The notes under the pieces: generated by a model | Told to the model about the DNA's origin: nothing | Database searches by the model: none | Seen by the model: only the letters and a program-made list of their open reading frames with translations | Made by a program: the position numbers and the translations under genes | Source: Niveispirillum lacus | Lineage (GTDB): Bacteria > Pseudomonadota > Alphaproteobacteria > Azospirillales > Azospirillaceae | Assembly (NCBI RefSeq): GCF_002251795.1 | Contig: NZ_NOXU01000031.1 | Coordinates: forward strand, 496,001 to 560,000 | Reading direction: 5' to 3' | DNA: 64,000 nt | In this document: in pieces, positions 9,283-17,530 of the stretch | Layout: every line of letters begins with the position of its first letter | Position numbering within the stretch: position 1 is the stretch's first letter

Positions 9283-10055
9283 TGCGTGGGTGTTCCCGCA
9301 TGCAGTTGGCTTGCCGGATCGGAATCCAGGGCCAGTTGCCGCAGATGCTCGGCCGTGCGGTCATTCAGCGCGGCAACCAGCCGTGTCGCCAGCGCATCTG
9401 ACATGTCGCGGCTGCAGGTGAACCAGTATTCCTTGAACGGTAACTCGCCGACGATGCGTACGGGCAGCGAGGCCACTTCCGGAGCATCCAGAGTGCCACT
9501 GATCACGATGCCGAACCGCACCCGGCCCACCGCCACCATGCGGGCCAGCGCGCGCTGATCATCGACGATGGTATAACGGACGCCTTGCTTTTCCAGGATG
9601 TCGCGGTAAATGCCGGTGGGTGAGGCAATCTGGGTATCAGCCAGTTTCATCAGCGCCTCCAGCGGGCCGCTGAACGGGTCGTTGGCGGCGGCGATGATGA
9701 CGATGCGGTCCCGCCGGATCACGTCCAGCCAGCGCACCATCGTTTCCCGCTCCGGGACGCGTGCAATCCCCAGAATGCAGCTATGTGGGCTGCGACCGCT
9801 GTCGGCAATGCGGCGCTCAAACCCCGCAGGCTGCAGACGCATGCGCACATTGGCCCGGTTGGCCACATGGGTCAGCCACCGGGTGATGGCCGGTTGTACA
9901 TTCTGTTGTGGGTCCAGAAGGCGCGGGGTCAAGGGTACAAGAACCGTAATCGGCTCCCCCATTTCCGGCCCCACCTCCTGCGCGCCCACAGCGATGGTGC
10001 ACGCCAGCAGCAGGGCGATCTGAAACAGGGCGAGGCGAAGGCAGGGGTGACGCAT
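9279..10055 (-). CDS. Periplasmic substrate-binding-like protein, paralogue 2 of 3
   Basis: Starting at ATG 10055 the protein has 258 residues and a clear signal peptide (LALFQIALLLACTIAVGAQ). A TTG at 10073 is a possible but weaker start. It shares with both neighbours the order SCILGIARVPERE, RRDRIVIIAAANDPFSG, ASPTGIYRDILEKQGVRY, VDDQRALARMVAVGRVRFG and FTCSRDM. The fold suggested is a type 2 periplasmic binding protein. It is co-transcribed with the gene at 8455 (ATGA overlap). Function unknown. Confidence 0.75.
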   Translation of the reverse strand: MRHPCLRLALFQIALLLACTIAVGAQEVGPEMGEPITVLVPLTPRLLDPQQNVQPAITRWLTHVANRANVRMRLQPAGFERRIADSGRSPHSCILGIARVPERETMVRWLDVIRRDRIVIIAAANDPFSGPLEALMKLADTQIASPTGIYRDILEKQGVRYTIVDDQRALARMVAVGRVRFGIVISGTLDAPEVASLPVRIVGELPFKEYWFTCSRDMSDALATRLVAALNDRTAEHLRQLALDSDPASQLHAGTPTQ

Positions 10056-10328
10056 TGACGATGTCCGGTACAAGAAGCCGAATTATAGGGTCGGCCGCCG
10101 GACGGGCAAAAGTGCGCGCGGAGTCGATTCCGTATGGTATGCCCCCCCCTTGACAAGGGAGCCTACCCACCTTGGCTGGTTGCCAAGTGATGGGGGGAGG
10201 CCAGAGAACTATCCAAACATTCTCTGGAATCTGATTAAGACCAGGGGCCGGCTGGCTGCTTCATCGCACCGGTCCCCCGACAGTGATCGGAGGGGGTGTT
10301 CATTAATGCCGGTCCCGCCGATGATTGT
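10056..10328. other. Intergenic region between two binding-protein paralogues
   Basis: This 273-base stretch separates the third (upstream) paralogue from the two-gene unit and should hold the promoter of the latter. The visible structures are a perfect CTTGGC/GCCAAG hairpin at 10171-10187 and a CCCCC/GGGGG pair at 10274-10296. Neither has a T run. No credible coding sequence is present. Confidence 0.5.
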
Positions 10329-11141
10329 TCATTCCGCCGGAAACTTGGCCAAGCGGGTGCTGAACGGTATCGCCAGCATTCGGAGTTTTTCAGCTTCTTC
10401 CGATTTCAGTGCCGTTGTCAGACGGTCGACAATATCGGGTGGTAAATTGCGCGAGCATGCAAACCAGAAGTCGAGTGGCGGTGTTTCAGCCACAATCCGC
10501 AGCCCCATGCCCTTCACATCCGGTGTTTCCAGTGTGGCACCGATCAACATGCCAAAACGCACGCGTCCCGCAGCCACCATCCGGGCAACAGAGCGCTGGT
10601 CATCGACCGCGACATGCGGGATGTCCCGCAGAGCCAGAAGTTCCCGATAGATGCCACTCGGAGCGGCAACCTGATCAGGCAGGATGGACATCAGCGCGTC
10701 GATATCACCGTAAAAACTGTCATTGCCGCGGGCAACAAACAGGATGCGGTCCTGTCCAATGCGCGTCAGCCACAATGCCCCGGCCTCACGTGATGGAACC
10801 CGGTCATATCCCACCACGCAGTGGTTGGGCCGGCGGGAAATGTCAGCGGCGCGACGGTCAAAGCTAGAGGGCTGTATTTCCAGGTAAACCGACGCCTGTT
10901 CAGCCACGTGGGCCAGCCAGCTTGCCATCGCCGGCTGCAACCGTGCGCGGTTATCGATGAATGTTGGCATGATTGGCACGGCCAGCGTGACCTTCGCCGA
11001 TTCTGGATTGCCAAAATACTCGGCCATTTCCTGTTCTGCCCCCGCCACGTTCAACGCCGTGACCAGACAGAGTGCAAGGCATGCCGCCGTCAGCACGCCC
11101 CAGCGTGCTGCTAAACCGGGCTTTCGGTTTTTGATGACCAT
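10329..11141 (-). CDS. Periplasmic substrate-binding-like protein, paralogue 1 of 3
   Basis: The 270-residue protein starts at ATG 11141, preceded by GGAAG. Residues 14-35 form a signal peptide ending NVAGAEQ. The same conserved line as in the two downstream genes is present: HCVVGYDRVPSREAG, GQDRILFVARGNDSFYGD, AAPSGIYRELLALRDIPHVA, VDDQRSVARMVAAGRVRFG, WFACSRNLP. It resembles SBP_bac_3-type periplasmic binding proteins. It is divergent from fabD. No transporter partner is encoded nearby. Confidence 0.75.
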   Translation of the reverse strand: MVIKNRKPGLAARWGVLTAACLALCLVTALNVAGAEQEMAEYFGNPESAKVTLAVPIMPTFIDNRARLQPAMASWLAHVAEQASVYLEIQPSSFDRRAADISRRPNHCVVGYDRVPSREAGALWLTRIGQDRILFVARGNDSFYGDIDALMSILPDQVAAPSGIYRELLALRDIPHVAVDDQRSVARMVAAGRVRFGMLIGATLETPDVKGMGLRIVAETPPLDFWFACSRNLPPDIVDRLTTALKSEEAEKLRMLAIPFSTRLAKFPAE

Positions 11142-11396
11142 GGTGGCTTCCGACGGGCCCGTGGATGATGAAGGTAACACAAAAAGACCTTAAGGTGCCA
11201 AAGGCCAGCCGGGAATCGGCCGTTAAGAATTGATGTTTCCTTGACGGTGGGGCCTGTTCGGCCTGCCTCCGCCTTGGCAAAGTTTCTGGGCTATTCTGCG
11301 CTAGACTGCGCTGCGGTGCCAGTATTTCCATTACCTTACCACAGCCTTCCGTAATGGTAACCAACAAGCAGCCGCGCCTCAACAGGGTGGGACAGC

Positions 11397-11424
11397 TTGA
11401 CAGAGCCACGCGCCGCTGTATCAA
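11397..11424 (+). promoter_or_regulatory. Promoter of the fab operon
   Basis: TTGACA (11397-11402) and TATCAA (11419-11424) are 16 bases apart. They lie 31 bases before the fabD start, with AGGA as ribosome binding site. The rest of the 314-base divergent region (11142-11455) shows no gene; it must also carry the promoter of the minus-strand binding-protein gene. Confidence 0.6.
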
Positions 11425-11455
11425 GGCCCCACGTTATTTATGACAGGATTTATCC

Positions 11456-12391
11456 ATGAGCCGCGCTTTCGTCTTTCCCGGTCAGGGCAGCCAAGCCGTT
11501 GGCATGGGCCGCGAACTGGCCGAACGGTTTGCCATTGCCCGCGACACGTTTGCCGAAGTGGACGAAGCCCTGGGACAGAAGCTGTCAGCCCTGATGTTCG
11601 AGGGGCCAGGCGACGATCTTACCCTGACCGAAAATGCGCAGCCGGCCCTGATGGCCGTCTCGGTGGCCGTGACCCGTGTGTTGCAGGCGGAGAAGGGCCT
11701 GGACCTGTCCAAGGCCGCCTTTGTGGCCGGACACAGCCTTGGTGAATATTCGGCGCTGTGTGCGGCCGGCGCGATCAGTTTGTCCGATACGGCACGCCTG
11801 CTGAAGCTGCGCGGCCGGTCGATGCAGAAGGCCGTCCCTGTCGGTGTTGGCGCCATGGCCGCCATTCTGGGGGCGGATCTGGAGGCTGCGCGCGAGATTG
11901 CGGCGGAGGCCGCCCAAGGCCAGGTCTGCACAGCCGCCAACGACAATGCCCCCGGTCAGGTGGTGGTGTCGGGCCATAAAGAGGCTGTTGAACGCGCCAT
12001 CAAGATCGCGGCAGAACGCGGATTCAAGCGTGCGATGCTGCTGCCCGTATCCGCCCCCTTCCATTGCCCCCTGATGCAGCCAGCCGCCGATGCCATGGCT
12101 GAGGCATTGGCCGGGACAGCCATCCTGTCGCCCGTTGCGCCGCTGGTCGCCAATGTCACTGCCTCCGCCGTGACCGATCCGGAGACCATCCGCCGCCTGT
12201 TGGTGGAGCAGGTCACCGGTGCGGTCCGGTGGCGTGAAAGCGTGCTGTTCATGAAGGAACAGGGTGTGACCGATCTGGTCGAACTGGGTGCCGGCAAAGT
12301 GCTGGCCGGTCTGGTGAAGCGTATCGACAAGGAACTGGTGGCCAGTTCCGTTGGTCTGCCGGCCGATATCGATGGTTTCACTCTCGCCTGA
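11456..12391 (+). CDS. fabD: Malonyl-CoA:ACP transacylase
   Basis: The 311-residue enzyme moves malonyl from CoA to acyl carrier protein, feeding fatty acid elongation. It begins with FVFPGQGSQAVGMGRELAE, has the nucleophile motif GHSLGEYSAL (serine near residue 92) and the conserved PVSAPFHCPLM histidine. The length is normal. It opens the fabD-fabG-acpP-fabF group. Confidence 0.97.
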   Translation: MSRAFVFPGQGSQAVGMGRELAERFAIARDTFAEVDEALGQKLSALMFEGPGDDLTLTENAQPALMAVSVAVTRVLQAEKGLDLSKAAFVAGHSLGEYSALCAAGAISLSDTARLLKLRGRSMQKAVPVGVGAMAAILGADLEAAREIAAEAAQGQVCTAANDNAPGQVVVSGHKEAVERAIKIAAERGFKRAMLLPVSAPFHCPLMQPAADAMAEALAGTAILSPVAPLVANVTASAVTDPETIRRLLVEQVTGAVRWRESVLFMKEQGVTDLVELGAGKVLAGLVKRIDKELVASSVGLPADIDGFTLA

Positions 12392-12418
12392 TCCGCTTTT
12401 CATCTCTGGAGGTTTTCC

Positions 12419-13159
12419 ATGTTCGACCTGAGCGGCAAGACGGCCCTGGTCACGGGCGCATCGGGGGGCATTGGTGCTGCCATTGCCCGCACCCTTCATG
12501 GCAAGGGCGCCAAGGTGGCGCTGCATGGCACCAAGGTGGAGGCGCTGGCGGCGCTGGCTGCCGAACTGGGTGAGAACGCGGTCGTGGTGCCCGCCAACCT
12601 GTCCGATCCGGCACAGGTGGAGGACCTGTTCAAGAAGGCCGAGGCTGCGCTGGGCGGGACCGTCGATATCCTGGTCAATAATGCCGGTCTGACCCGTGAT
12701 GGTCTGATCCTGCGCATGAAGGACGAGGACTGGGACAGCGTCATCAATGTCAACCTGACCGCCGGCTTCCGTCTGGCGCGTGCTGCCGTCAAGGGCATGA
12801 TGAAGCGCCGCTGGGGCCGCATCATCGGCATCACATCGGTCGTTGGGGTCACGGGCAATCCCGGTCAGGTGAATTATGCTGCGAGCAAGGCAGGCATGAT
12901 CGGCATGTCCAAGGCGCTGGCCCAGGAAGTGGCAACGCGTGGCATCACGGTGAATGCCGTGGCCCCCGGTATGATCGCCACGGCCATGACTGACGTGTTG
13001 AATGATGCGCAGAAGGAGGCGATGAACAGCCGCATTCCCGCCGGCCGCCTGGGCACGCCCGACGATATTGCGGCTGCTGTGCTGTACCTGGCTTCCAACG
13101 AGGCCGCTTATGTCACAGGCCAGACATTGCATGTGAATGGCGGCATGGCGATGATCTGA
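12419..13159 (+). CDS. fabG: 3-oxoacyl-ACP reductase
   Basis: This 246-residue short-chain dehydrogenase reduces 3-oxoacyl-ACP with NADPH. It shows the cofactor motif TGASGGIGAAIA (residues 12-23), NNAG, and the catalytic serine, tyrosine and lysine in ITSVVG and YAASKAG. The C-terminus has GQTLHVNGGMAM. It starts 27 bases after fabD with GGAGG upstream, in the standard fatty acid synthesis order. Confidence 0.96.
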   Translation: MFDLSGKTALVTGASGGIGAAIARTLHGKGAKVALHGTKVEALAALAAELGENAVVVPANLSDPAQVEDLFKKAEAALGGTVDILVNNAGLTRDGLILRMKDEDWDSVINVNLTAGFRLARAAVKGMMKRRWGRIIGITSVVGVTGNPGQVNYAASKAGMIGMSKALAQEVATRGITVNAVAPGMIATAMTDVLNDAQKEAMNSRIPAGRLGTPDDIAAAVLYLASNEAAYVTGQTLHVNGGMAMI

Positions 13160-13364
13160 TCAGCAAGGTGGGCCGGTTCCGTTCGGGGACTGCCTGCGCT
13201 TGCTGCTGCGAATGCTGGTCAGGGGCCGCTGTTCATGTTAGATGACGGCTCTTTCCTGACCGGCGTCGCGGGCCGGGCAAGGAATATGCTTGTTCCGTCT
13301 CCGCGATGGCCCTTAACAACCGGCTCCGGCCGGTCCCACCGGAAGATCCTGAAAGGTCAAATAA

Positions 13365-13601
13365 ATGAGCGATGTTGCTGAACGCGTGAAGAAGATCGTT
13401 GTCGAGCACCTGGGCGTCGAAGAGGCCAAGGTCACCGACACCGCCAGCTTCATCGACGATCTGGGCGCCGACAGCCTGGACACCGTCGAACTGGTCATGG
13501 CCTTCGAGGAGGAGTTCGGCATCGAGATTCCGGACGACGCCGCCGAGAAGATCCTGACCGTCAAGGACGCCATCGACTTCATCAGCTCCAAGCAGGGCTG
13601 A
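13365..13601 (+). CDS. acpP: Acyl carrier protein
   Basis: This is a 78-residue acidic protein. The [20 protein letters not shown] motif carries the serine (near residue 37) that AcpS loads with phosphopantetheine. It carries the growing acyl chain in fatty acid synthesis. A 205-base gap after fabG suggests its own promoter, as is common for this highly expressed gene. A hairpin follows 21 bases after its stop. Confidence 0.98.
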   Translation: MSDVAERVKKIVVEHLGVEEAKVTDTASFIDDLGADSLDTVELVMAFEEEFGIEIPDDAAEKILTVKDAIDFISSKQG

Positions 13602-13622
13602 TCCCCAACGGTGGGATGGACG

Positions 13623-13644
13623 GGGCCGACCCCAGGGTCGGCCC
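13623..13644 (+). terminator. Hairpin between acpP and fabF
   Basis: GGGCCGAC (13623-13630) pairs perfectly with GTCGGCCC (13637-13644) around a 6-base loop. No T run follows. It is therefore more likely a partial terminator or an mRNA-end stabiliser that raises acpP expression relative to fabF than a full stop. Confidence 0.5.
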
Positions 13645-13740
13645 TGCTCCTGGCAAATCCACCGTGGCGTGCCTATGTTCCCATCGGGTGTCGGCCCCGG
13701 TCGCCGCCCGCTTTCGTCTTCACATCTACAGGTCGGATAC

Positions 13741-15006
13741 ATGCGCCGCGTCGTCATCACCGGTATGGGTCTCGTGACTCCGCTCGGGGTCGGGGTGCAA
13801 ACCAACTGGGATCGGCTGATCAAGGGTCAGTCGGGCATTCGCACCATCCAGGGCTTTGATGTTTCCGATCTTCCCTGTCGTATCGCCGGCCAGGTGCCGC
13901 GCGGTGACGGCAGCGACGGCACCCTGAACCTTGATCTCTTCATTCCGCCCAAGGAACAGAAGAAGATGGATGACTTCATCATGTTCGCCATCGCGGCGGC
14001 CGATGAAGCCATCAAGGACAGCGGCTGGAAGCCGTCCAATGACGAGGAATTCGAACGCACGGGCGTTTCTGTCGGCTCCGGTATCGGAGGCCTGCCCGGC
14101 ATTTATGAGACCTCTCTGGTGCTGGCCGAAAAAGGGCCGCGCCGGGTTTCTCCCTTCTTCATCCCATCCTGCCTGATCAATCTGGCGTCGGGCCATATTT
14201 CCATCAACCATGGCTATAAGGGCCCGAACCATGCGGTCGTGACCGCCTGTTCCACGGGTGCCCATTCCATCGGTGACGCTGCGCGCATGATCGCGCTGGA
14301 CGACGCCGATGTGATGGTGGCCGGTGGTGCAGAGGGTGCGTGCTCGCGGCTGGGTATTGCCGGTTTCGCTGCCGCCCGGGCACTGTCCACCAGCTTCAAC
14401 GATACGCCCGAACAGGGCAGCCGCCCTTATGACAAGGCCCGTGACGGTTTTGTCATGGGCGAGGGGGCCGGTGTTGTGGTTCTGGAAGAACTGGAACACG
14501 CCAAGAAGCGTGGGGCCAAGATCTACGCCGAAGTGGTGGGCTATGGTCTGTCGGGCGATGCCTATCACATCACCTCGCCGTCGGAAGATGGCAATGGCGG
14601 CTTCCGGTCCATGCGCATGGCGATGAAGCGCGCCGGTCTCAACCCCGGCGATGTGGATTACATCAACGCGCACGGCACCTCTACGCCGCTGGGTGACCTG
14701 ATCGAGCTGGGGGCTGTGAAGCGTCTGTTCGGCAATGATCTGGCTGGTGCGTCGATGTCGTCGACCAAGTCGGCCATTGGCCACCTGCTGGGTGCGGCGG
14801 GTGCTGTCGAAGCCATCTATTCCGTTCTGTCCATCCGCGATCAGGTGGTTCCGCCAACCCTCAATCTGGACAACCCGGATGATGGGACGGAAGGGGCTGA
14901 TCTGGTGCCGAAGGTGGCGAAGGAGCGCAAGGTCCGCGCCGCCCTGTCCAACAGCTTCGGGTTTGGTGGCACCAACGCGTCGCTGGTGTTCAAGGCGCTG
15001 TCCTGA
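13741..15006 (+). CDS. fabF: 3-oxoacyl-ACP synthase II
   Basis: The 421-residue condensing enzyme starts at ATG 13741, which gives the usual MRRVVITGMGLVTPLG. An upstream in-frame extension to 13669 crosses the hairpin region and is rejected. The catalytic triad is visible: cysteine in VVTACSTGAHSIGD, histidine in NAHGTSTPLGD, histidine in SAIGHLLGAAGAVEA. It elongates acyl-ACP by two carbons, including the C16 to C18 unsaturated step. Confidence 0.97.
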   Translation: MRRVVITGMGLVTPLGVGVQTNWDRLIKGQSGIRTIQGFDVSDLPCRIAGQVPRGDGSDGTLNLDLFIPPKEQKKMDDFIMFAIAAADEAIKDSGWKPSNDEEFERTGVSVGSGIGGLPGIYETSLVLAEKGPRRVSPFFIPSCLINLASGHISINHGYKGPNHAVVTACSTGAHSIGDAARMIALDDADVMVAGGAEGACSRLGIAGFAAARALSTSFNDTPEQGSRPYDKARDGFVMGEGAGVVVLEELEHAKKRGAKIYAEVVGYGLSGDAYHITSPSEDGNGGFRSMRMAMKRAGLNPGDVDYINAHGTSTPLGDLIELGAVKRLFGNDLAGASMSSTKSAIGHLLGAAGAVEAIYSVLSIRDQVVPPTLNLDNPDDGTEGADLVPKVAKERKVRAALSNSFGFGGTNASLVFKALS

Positions 15007-15014
15007 ACCGCAGC

Positions 15015-16025
15015 GTGAGCGCGACGCCGGAAAACCAGACAAGACCACGCCGCCATTGGCTTCGGCTGACGGCGGCGTCGCTTTCTGTCGTCTTGCTGGC
15101 CGCCGCCGGCGCTGGCTGGCTGGGCTGGCAGCGTTATACCGGGCCGGGGCCTTTAGGCGCTGACAAGGCTGTGGTGATCCCGCGTGGAACGGGTGTGCAG
15201 GGAATAGCCCAGCGTCTGGTGGATGCGGGTGTCGTTCCGCATGCGCTTGATCTGATCATCGCATCGCGTTTGCGCGGGGACGGGGGCAAGTTGCGGGCCG
15301 GGGAATATCTGTTTCCGGCCGGTATCAGTGTGAAGGGCGCGCTGGACCTGATCATCTCCGGCAAGGTGATCGTTCACCGCGTGACAGTGCCGGAAGGGCT
15401 GACAAGCTGGCAGATCGTGGAACGGTTGCGGGCGGAGGAAACGCTATCGGGCGAGGTCACCAGCATCCCTGCCGATGGCTCCCTGCTGCCCGAAACCTAT
15501 CAGTATCTGCGCGATGACCCCCGCACCGATATCCTGTCGCGTATGTCGGCCGATATGGAAAAGGTGCTGGACCGGCTCTGGGCCGAGCGTGACCCTAACC
15601 TGCCCCTGAAATCAAAGCAGGAAGCCGTCATCCTGGCCTCTATTGTCGAAAGGGAGACCGGGGTGGCCGCGGAACGGCCGCGGGTAGCGGGCGTGTTTGT
15701 CAACCGTTTGCGCATCGGCATGCGGCTTCAGTCCGATCCGACCATCATCTATGCCCTGTCGGACCGGCGCGGCCAGATTGACCGTGACCTGACCCGCGCG
15801 GACTGGAAACTGGAAAGCCCCTACAACACCTACATCATTCCGGGCCTTCCCCCCGGCCCCATCGCCAATCCCGGTCTGCTGTCGCTGCAGGCCGTGCTGA
15901 AGCCGGAAGCCCACAATTATCTGTATTTCGTGGCTGATGGCACCGGCGGGCACGCATTTGCGCAAACGCTGGCGGAGCATAATCGCAACGTCGTGAAATG
16001 GCGGCGTGTGCGGGATGGCGGGTGA
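15015..16025 (+). CDS. mltG: Endolytic murein transglycosylase MltG (YceG family)
   Basis: The 336-residue inner-membrane protein cleaves nascent glycan strands and is thought to set their length. One membrane anchor lies at about residues 18-38 (LTAASLSVVLLAAAGAGWLG). A LysM-like segment follows, then the YceG domain with the catalytic glutamate in ILASIVERETG and the conserved LQSDPTIIY and YNTYIIPGLPPGPIANPG. It starts at GTG eight bases after fabF without a clear ribosome binding site, which suggests coupling. The fabF-mltG order is common. Confidence 0.94.
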   Translation: MSATPENQTRPRRHWLRLTAASLSVVLLAAAGAGWLGWQRYTGPGPLGADKAVVIPRGTGVQGIAQRLVDAGVVPHALDLIIASRLRGDGGKLRAGEYLFPAGISVKGALDLIISGKVIVHRVTVPEGLTSWQIVERLRAEETLSGEVTSIPADGSLLPETYQYLRDDPRTDILSRMSADMEKVLDRLWAERDPNLPLKSKQEAVILASIVERETGVAAERPRVAGVFVNRLRIGMRLQSDPTIIYALSDRRGQIDRDLTRADWKLESPYNTYIIPGLPPGPIANPGLLSLQAVLKPEAHNYLYFVADGTGGHAFAQTLAEHNRNVVKWRRVRDGG

Positions 16026-16056
16026 GGGCTGCCAGGGACGGGCAGCAGCCAGACTG

Positions 16057-16938
16057 TCAGGGAAACAGATCGTCCACGGCCGACTGTGACATGACGGGCC
16101 CACTAGCAGCGGGTTCATCCTCCATCATGCGTGCGGCTGGCTTTGCCGGCGATGGGGGCGGTGGCGCTGGTGGGGGCGTTGCCGCAACCGCTTGTGCGGC
16201 CAGCGGATCAGCACCGGCGGCACGGGCGGCCGCCGCACCGGTCAACAGCATGTCGACCGCATCCTGATTGATGGCACCCCGCAGGGGCGGCCCATTCATC
16301 AAATGGGCATCCGGCCGCATATCCCTGGGCTCGCCGGCCAAGGCGGCCGCCATCTCGTCCGCGTCCAGATTTTCCAGGCCCCAGATCTGGATCATGGCAT
16401 GCACGCGCCGTTCGATATAGCGCAGGGTGTTGACCACCTTGGTCATGCGCTGACCTGTAATGTCCTGAAAGGAACAGGCCGTCATGATTTCGGTCACCTC
16501 GTTATCCAGTGTCTGGGCGAGGTCGGGGTGGTCTTTACGTAAACGGTCGGCTACCGACTGAATCCGTTCCGAGCCATTCAGAATCTCGGTCGTTGCATGC
16601 TCGGTGGATTGCAGGATGGCATCCAATTCCTCTGTCGCCCGCATGATGCGGTCAGCAGAAGGATCATCGGGCTTCAGGGCGGCAATCTCTCGCCGCGTCT
16701 CTGCTATATGTGAAGAAAGGTCCTGCAACTCTCGTCGCAGGACCTTGATATGAGATTTGGGGTCTACTTCCGGAAGATCGCGATGTTCGCGGATCAGACG
16801 GCGGACATCATCCACCGCCACCACGCGGTTCCGGCGATCGCGGGCGCGCAAAAAAGCACGCCCGCGCGGACTGGACATCAACGCGTCTTCGATCTCGTCA
16901 TAATCCTGGTCGGACAGATCGAAGATCGGTTCTGACAC
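16057..16938 (-). CDS. cheZ: CheZ-type CheY-P phosphatase
   Basis: The 293-residue protein contains the CheZ signature CSFQDITGQR (residues 155-164), whose glutamine positions water for CheY-P dephosphorylation. Long helices at about 60-200 should form the four-helix dimer. A Pro/Ala-rich linker follows (about 245-280). Two peptides resemble the CheY-binding N-terminus of FliM (LSQAEIDALLNG in E. coli): INQDAVDMLLTG at 223-234 and MSQSAVDDLFP at the very end (283-293). The E. coli CheZ tail also binds CheY. The gene follows cheY by six bases on the minus strand. Confidence 0.92.
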   Translation of the reverse strand: MSEPIFDLSDQDYDEIEDALMSSPRGRAFLRARDRRNRVVAVDDVRRLIREHRDLPEVDPKSHIKVLRRELQDLSSHIAETRREIAALKPDDPSADRIMRATEELDAILQSTEHATTEILNGSERIQSVADRLRKDHPDLAQTLDNEVTEIMTACSFQDITGQRMTKVVNTLRYIERRVHAMIQIWGLENLDADEMAAALAGEPRDMRPDAHLMNGPPLRGAINQDAVDMLLTGAAAARAAGADPLAAQAVAATPPPAPPPPSPAKPAARMMEDEPAASGPVMSQSAVDDLFP

Positions 16939-16944
16939 GACAGA

Positions 16945-17328
16945 TCAGCCCAGTGCGCCCAGAACGCTTTCGATCTTCTTCTTCAACGTGTCGGCGTTGA
17001 AGGGCTTGACGATGTAATTGTTCACACCGGCTTCCTTGGCCGCGATGACGTTTTCCGTCTTCGATTCGGCGGTCACCATGATGAAGGGCGTAGCCTTCAG
17101 ACGTACATCGGCGCGCACTTCCTTCAGAAGCTGCAGGCCGGTCATCGGTTCCATGTTCCAGTCGGAAATCACCAGCCCAAAGGCAGATGAACGCAGCTTG
17201 GACAATGCTTCCGCACCATCAGCGGCTTCATCAATCTTCGTGAACCCGATCTGGGTGAGCAGGTTCCTGATGATACGCCGCATCGTCGCGTAGTCGTCGA
17301 CAACCAGCACCTGAATGTTCAAGGACAC
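16945..17328 (-). CDS. cheY: Chemotaxis response regulator CheY
   Basis: This is a 127-residue single receiver domain. It shows the acidic pair VDDY (about 11-12), phosphorylation site aspartate in VISDWNM, the switch threonine in VTAES and the lysine of IVKPF. There is no output domain. It is co-transcribed with cheZ, so phosphorylated CheY made here would be turned over by the product of the next gene. No kinase or receptor gene is in the window. Confidence 0.95.
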   Translation of the reverse strand: MSLNIQVLVVDDYATMRRIIRNLLTQIGFTKIDEAADGAEALSKLRSSAFGLVISDWNMEPMTGLQLLKEVRADVRLKATPFIMVTAESKTENVIAAKEAGVNNYIVKPFNADTLKKKIESVLGALG

Positions 17329-17530
17329 TGCGGAACCCCCACCTGAACGTGTTGCACCAAAGCAAACAGCTTAATATTCATCCGGCGCCCACAAAGGGAC
17401 ACCGCCTACCCATATAGGTTACCCGATCCGCCCTAACAAGCCAATCGCGTTCACCCCGATCCGGGTCACAGGGCCGCACTTTGGTAGGCAGCCCCTGGCT
17501 TGTCAAGCCATGACCCCGGGCAATCTATGC

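Noticed and set aside
11585-13132. A 515-codon minus-strand frame opposite fabD and fabG
   Set aside because: Complement of two certain genes, with the same antisense composition and no start signal.
17496-17510. TGGCTT/AAGCCA hairpin between cheY and nadE as a terminator
   Set aside because: The stem is only six base pairs and no T run follows on the minus strand, so it is not listed as a feature.
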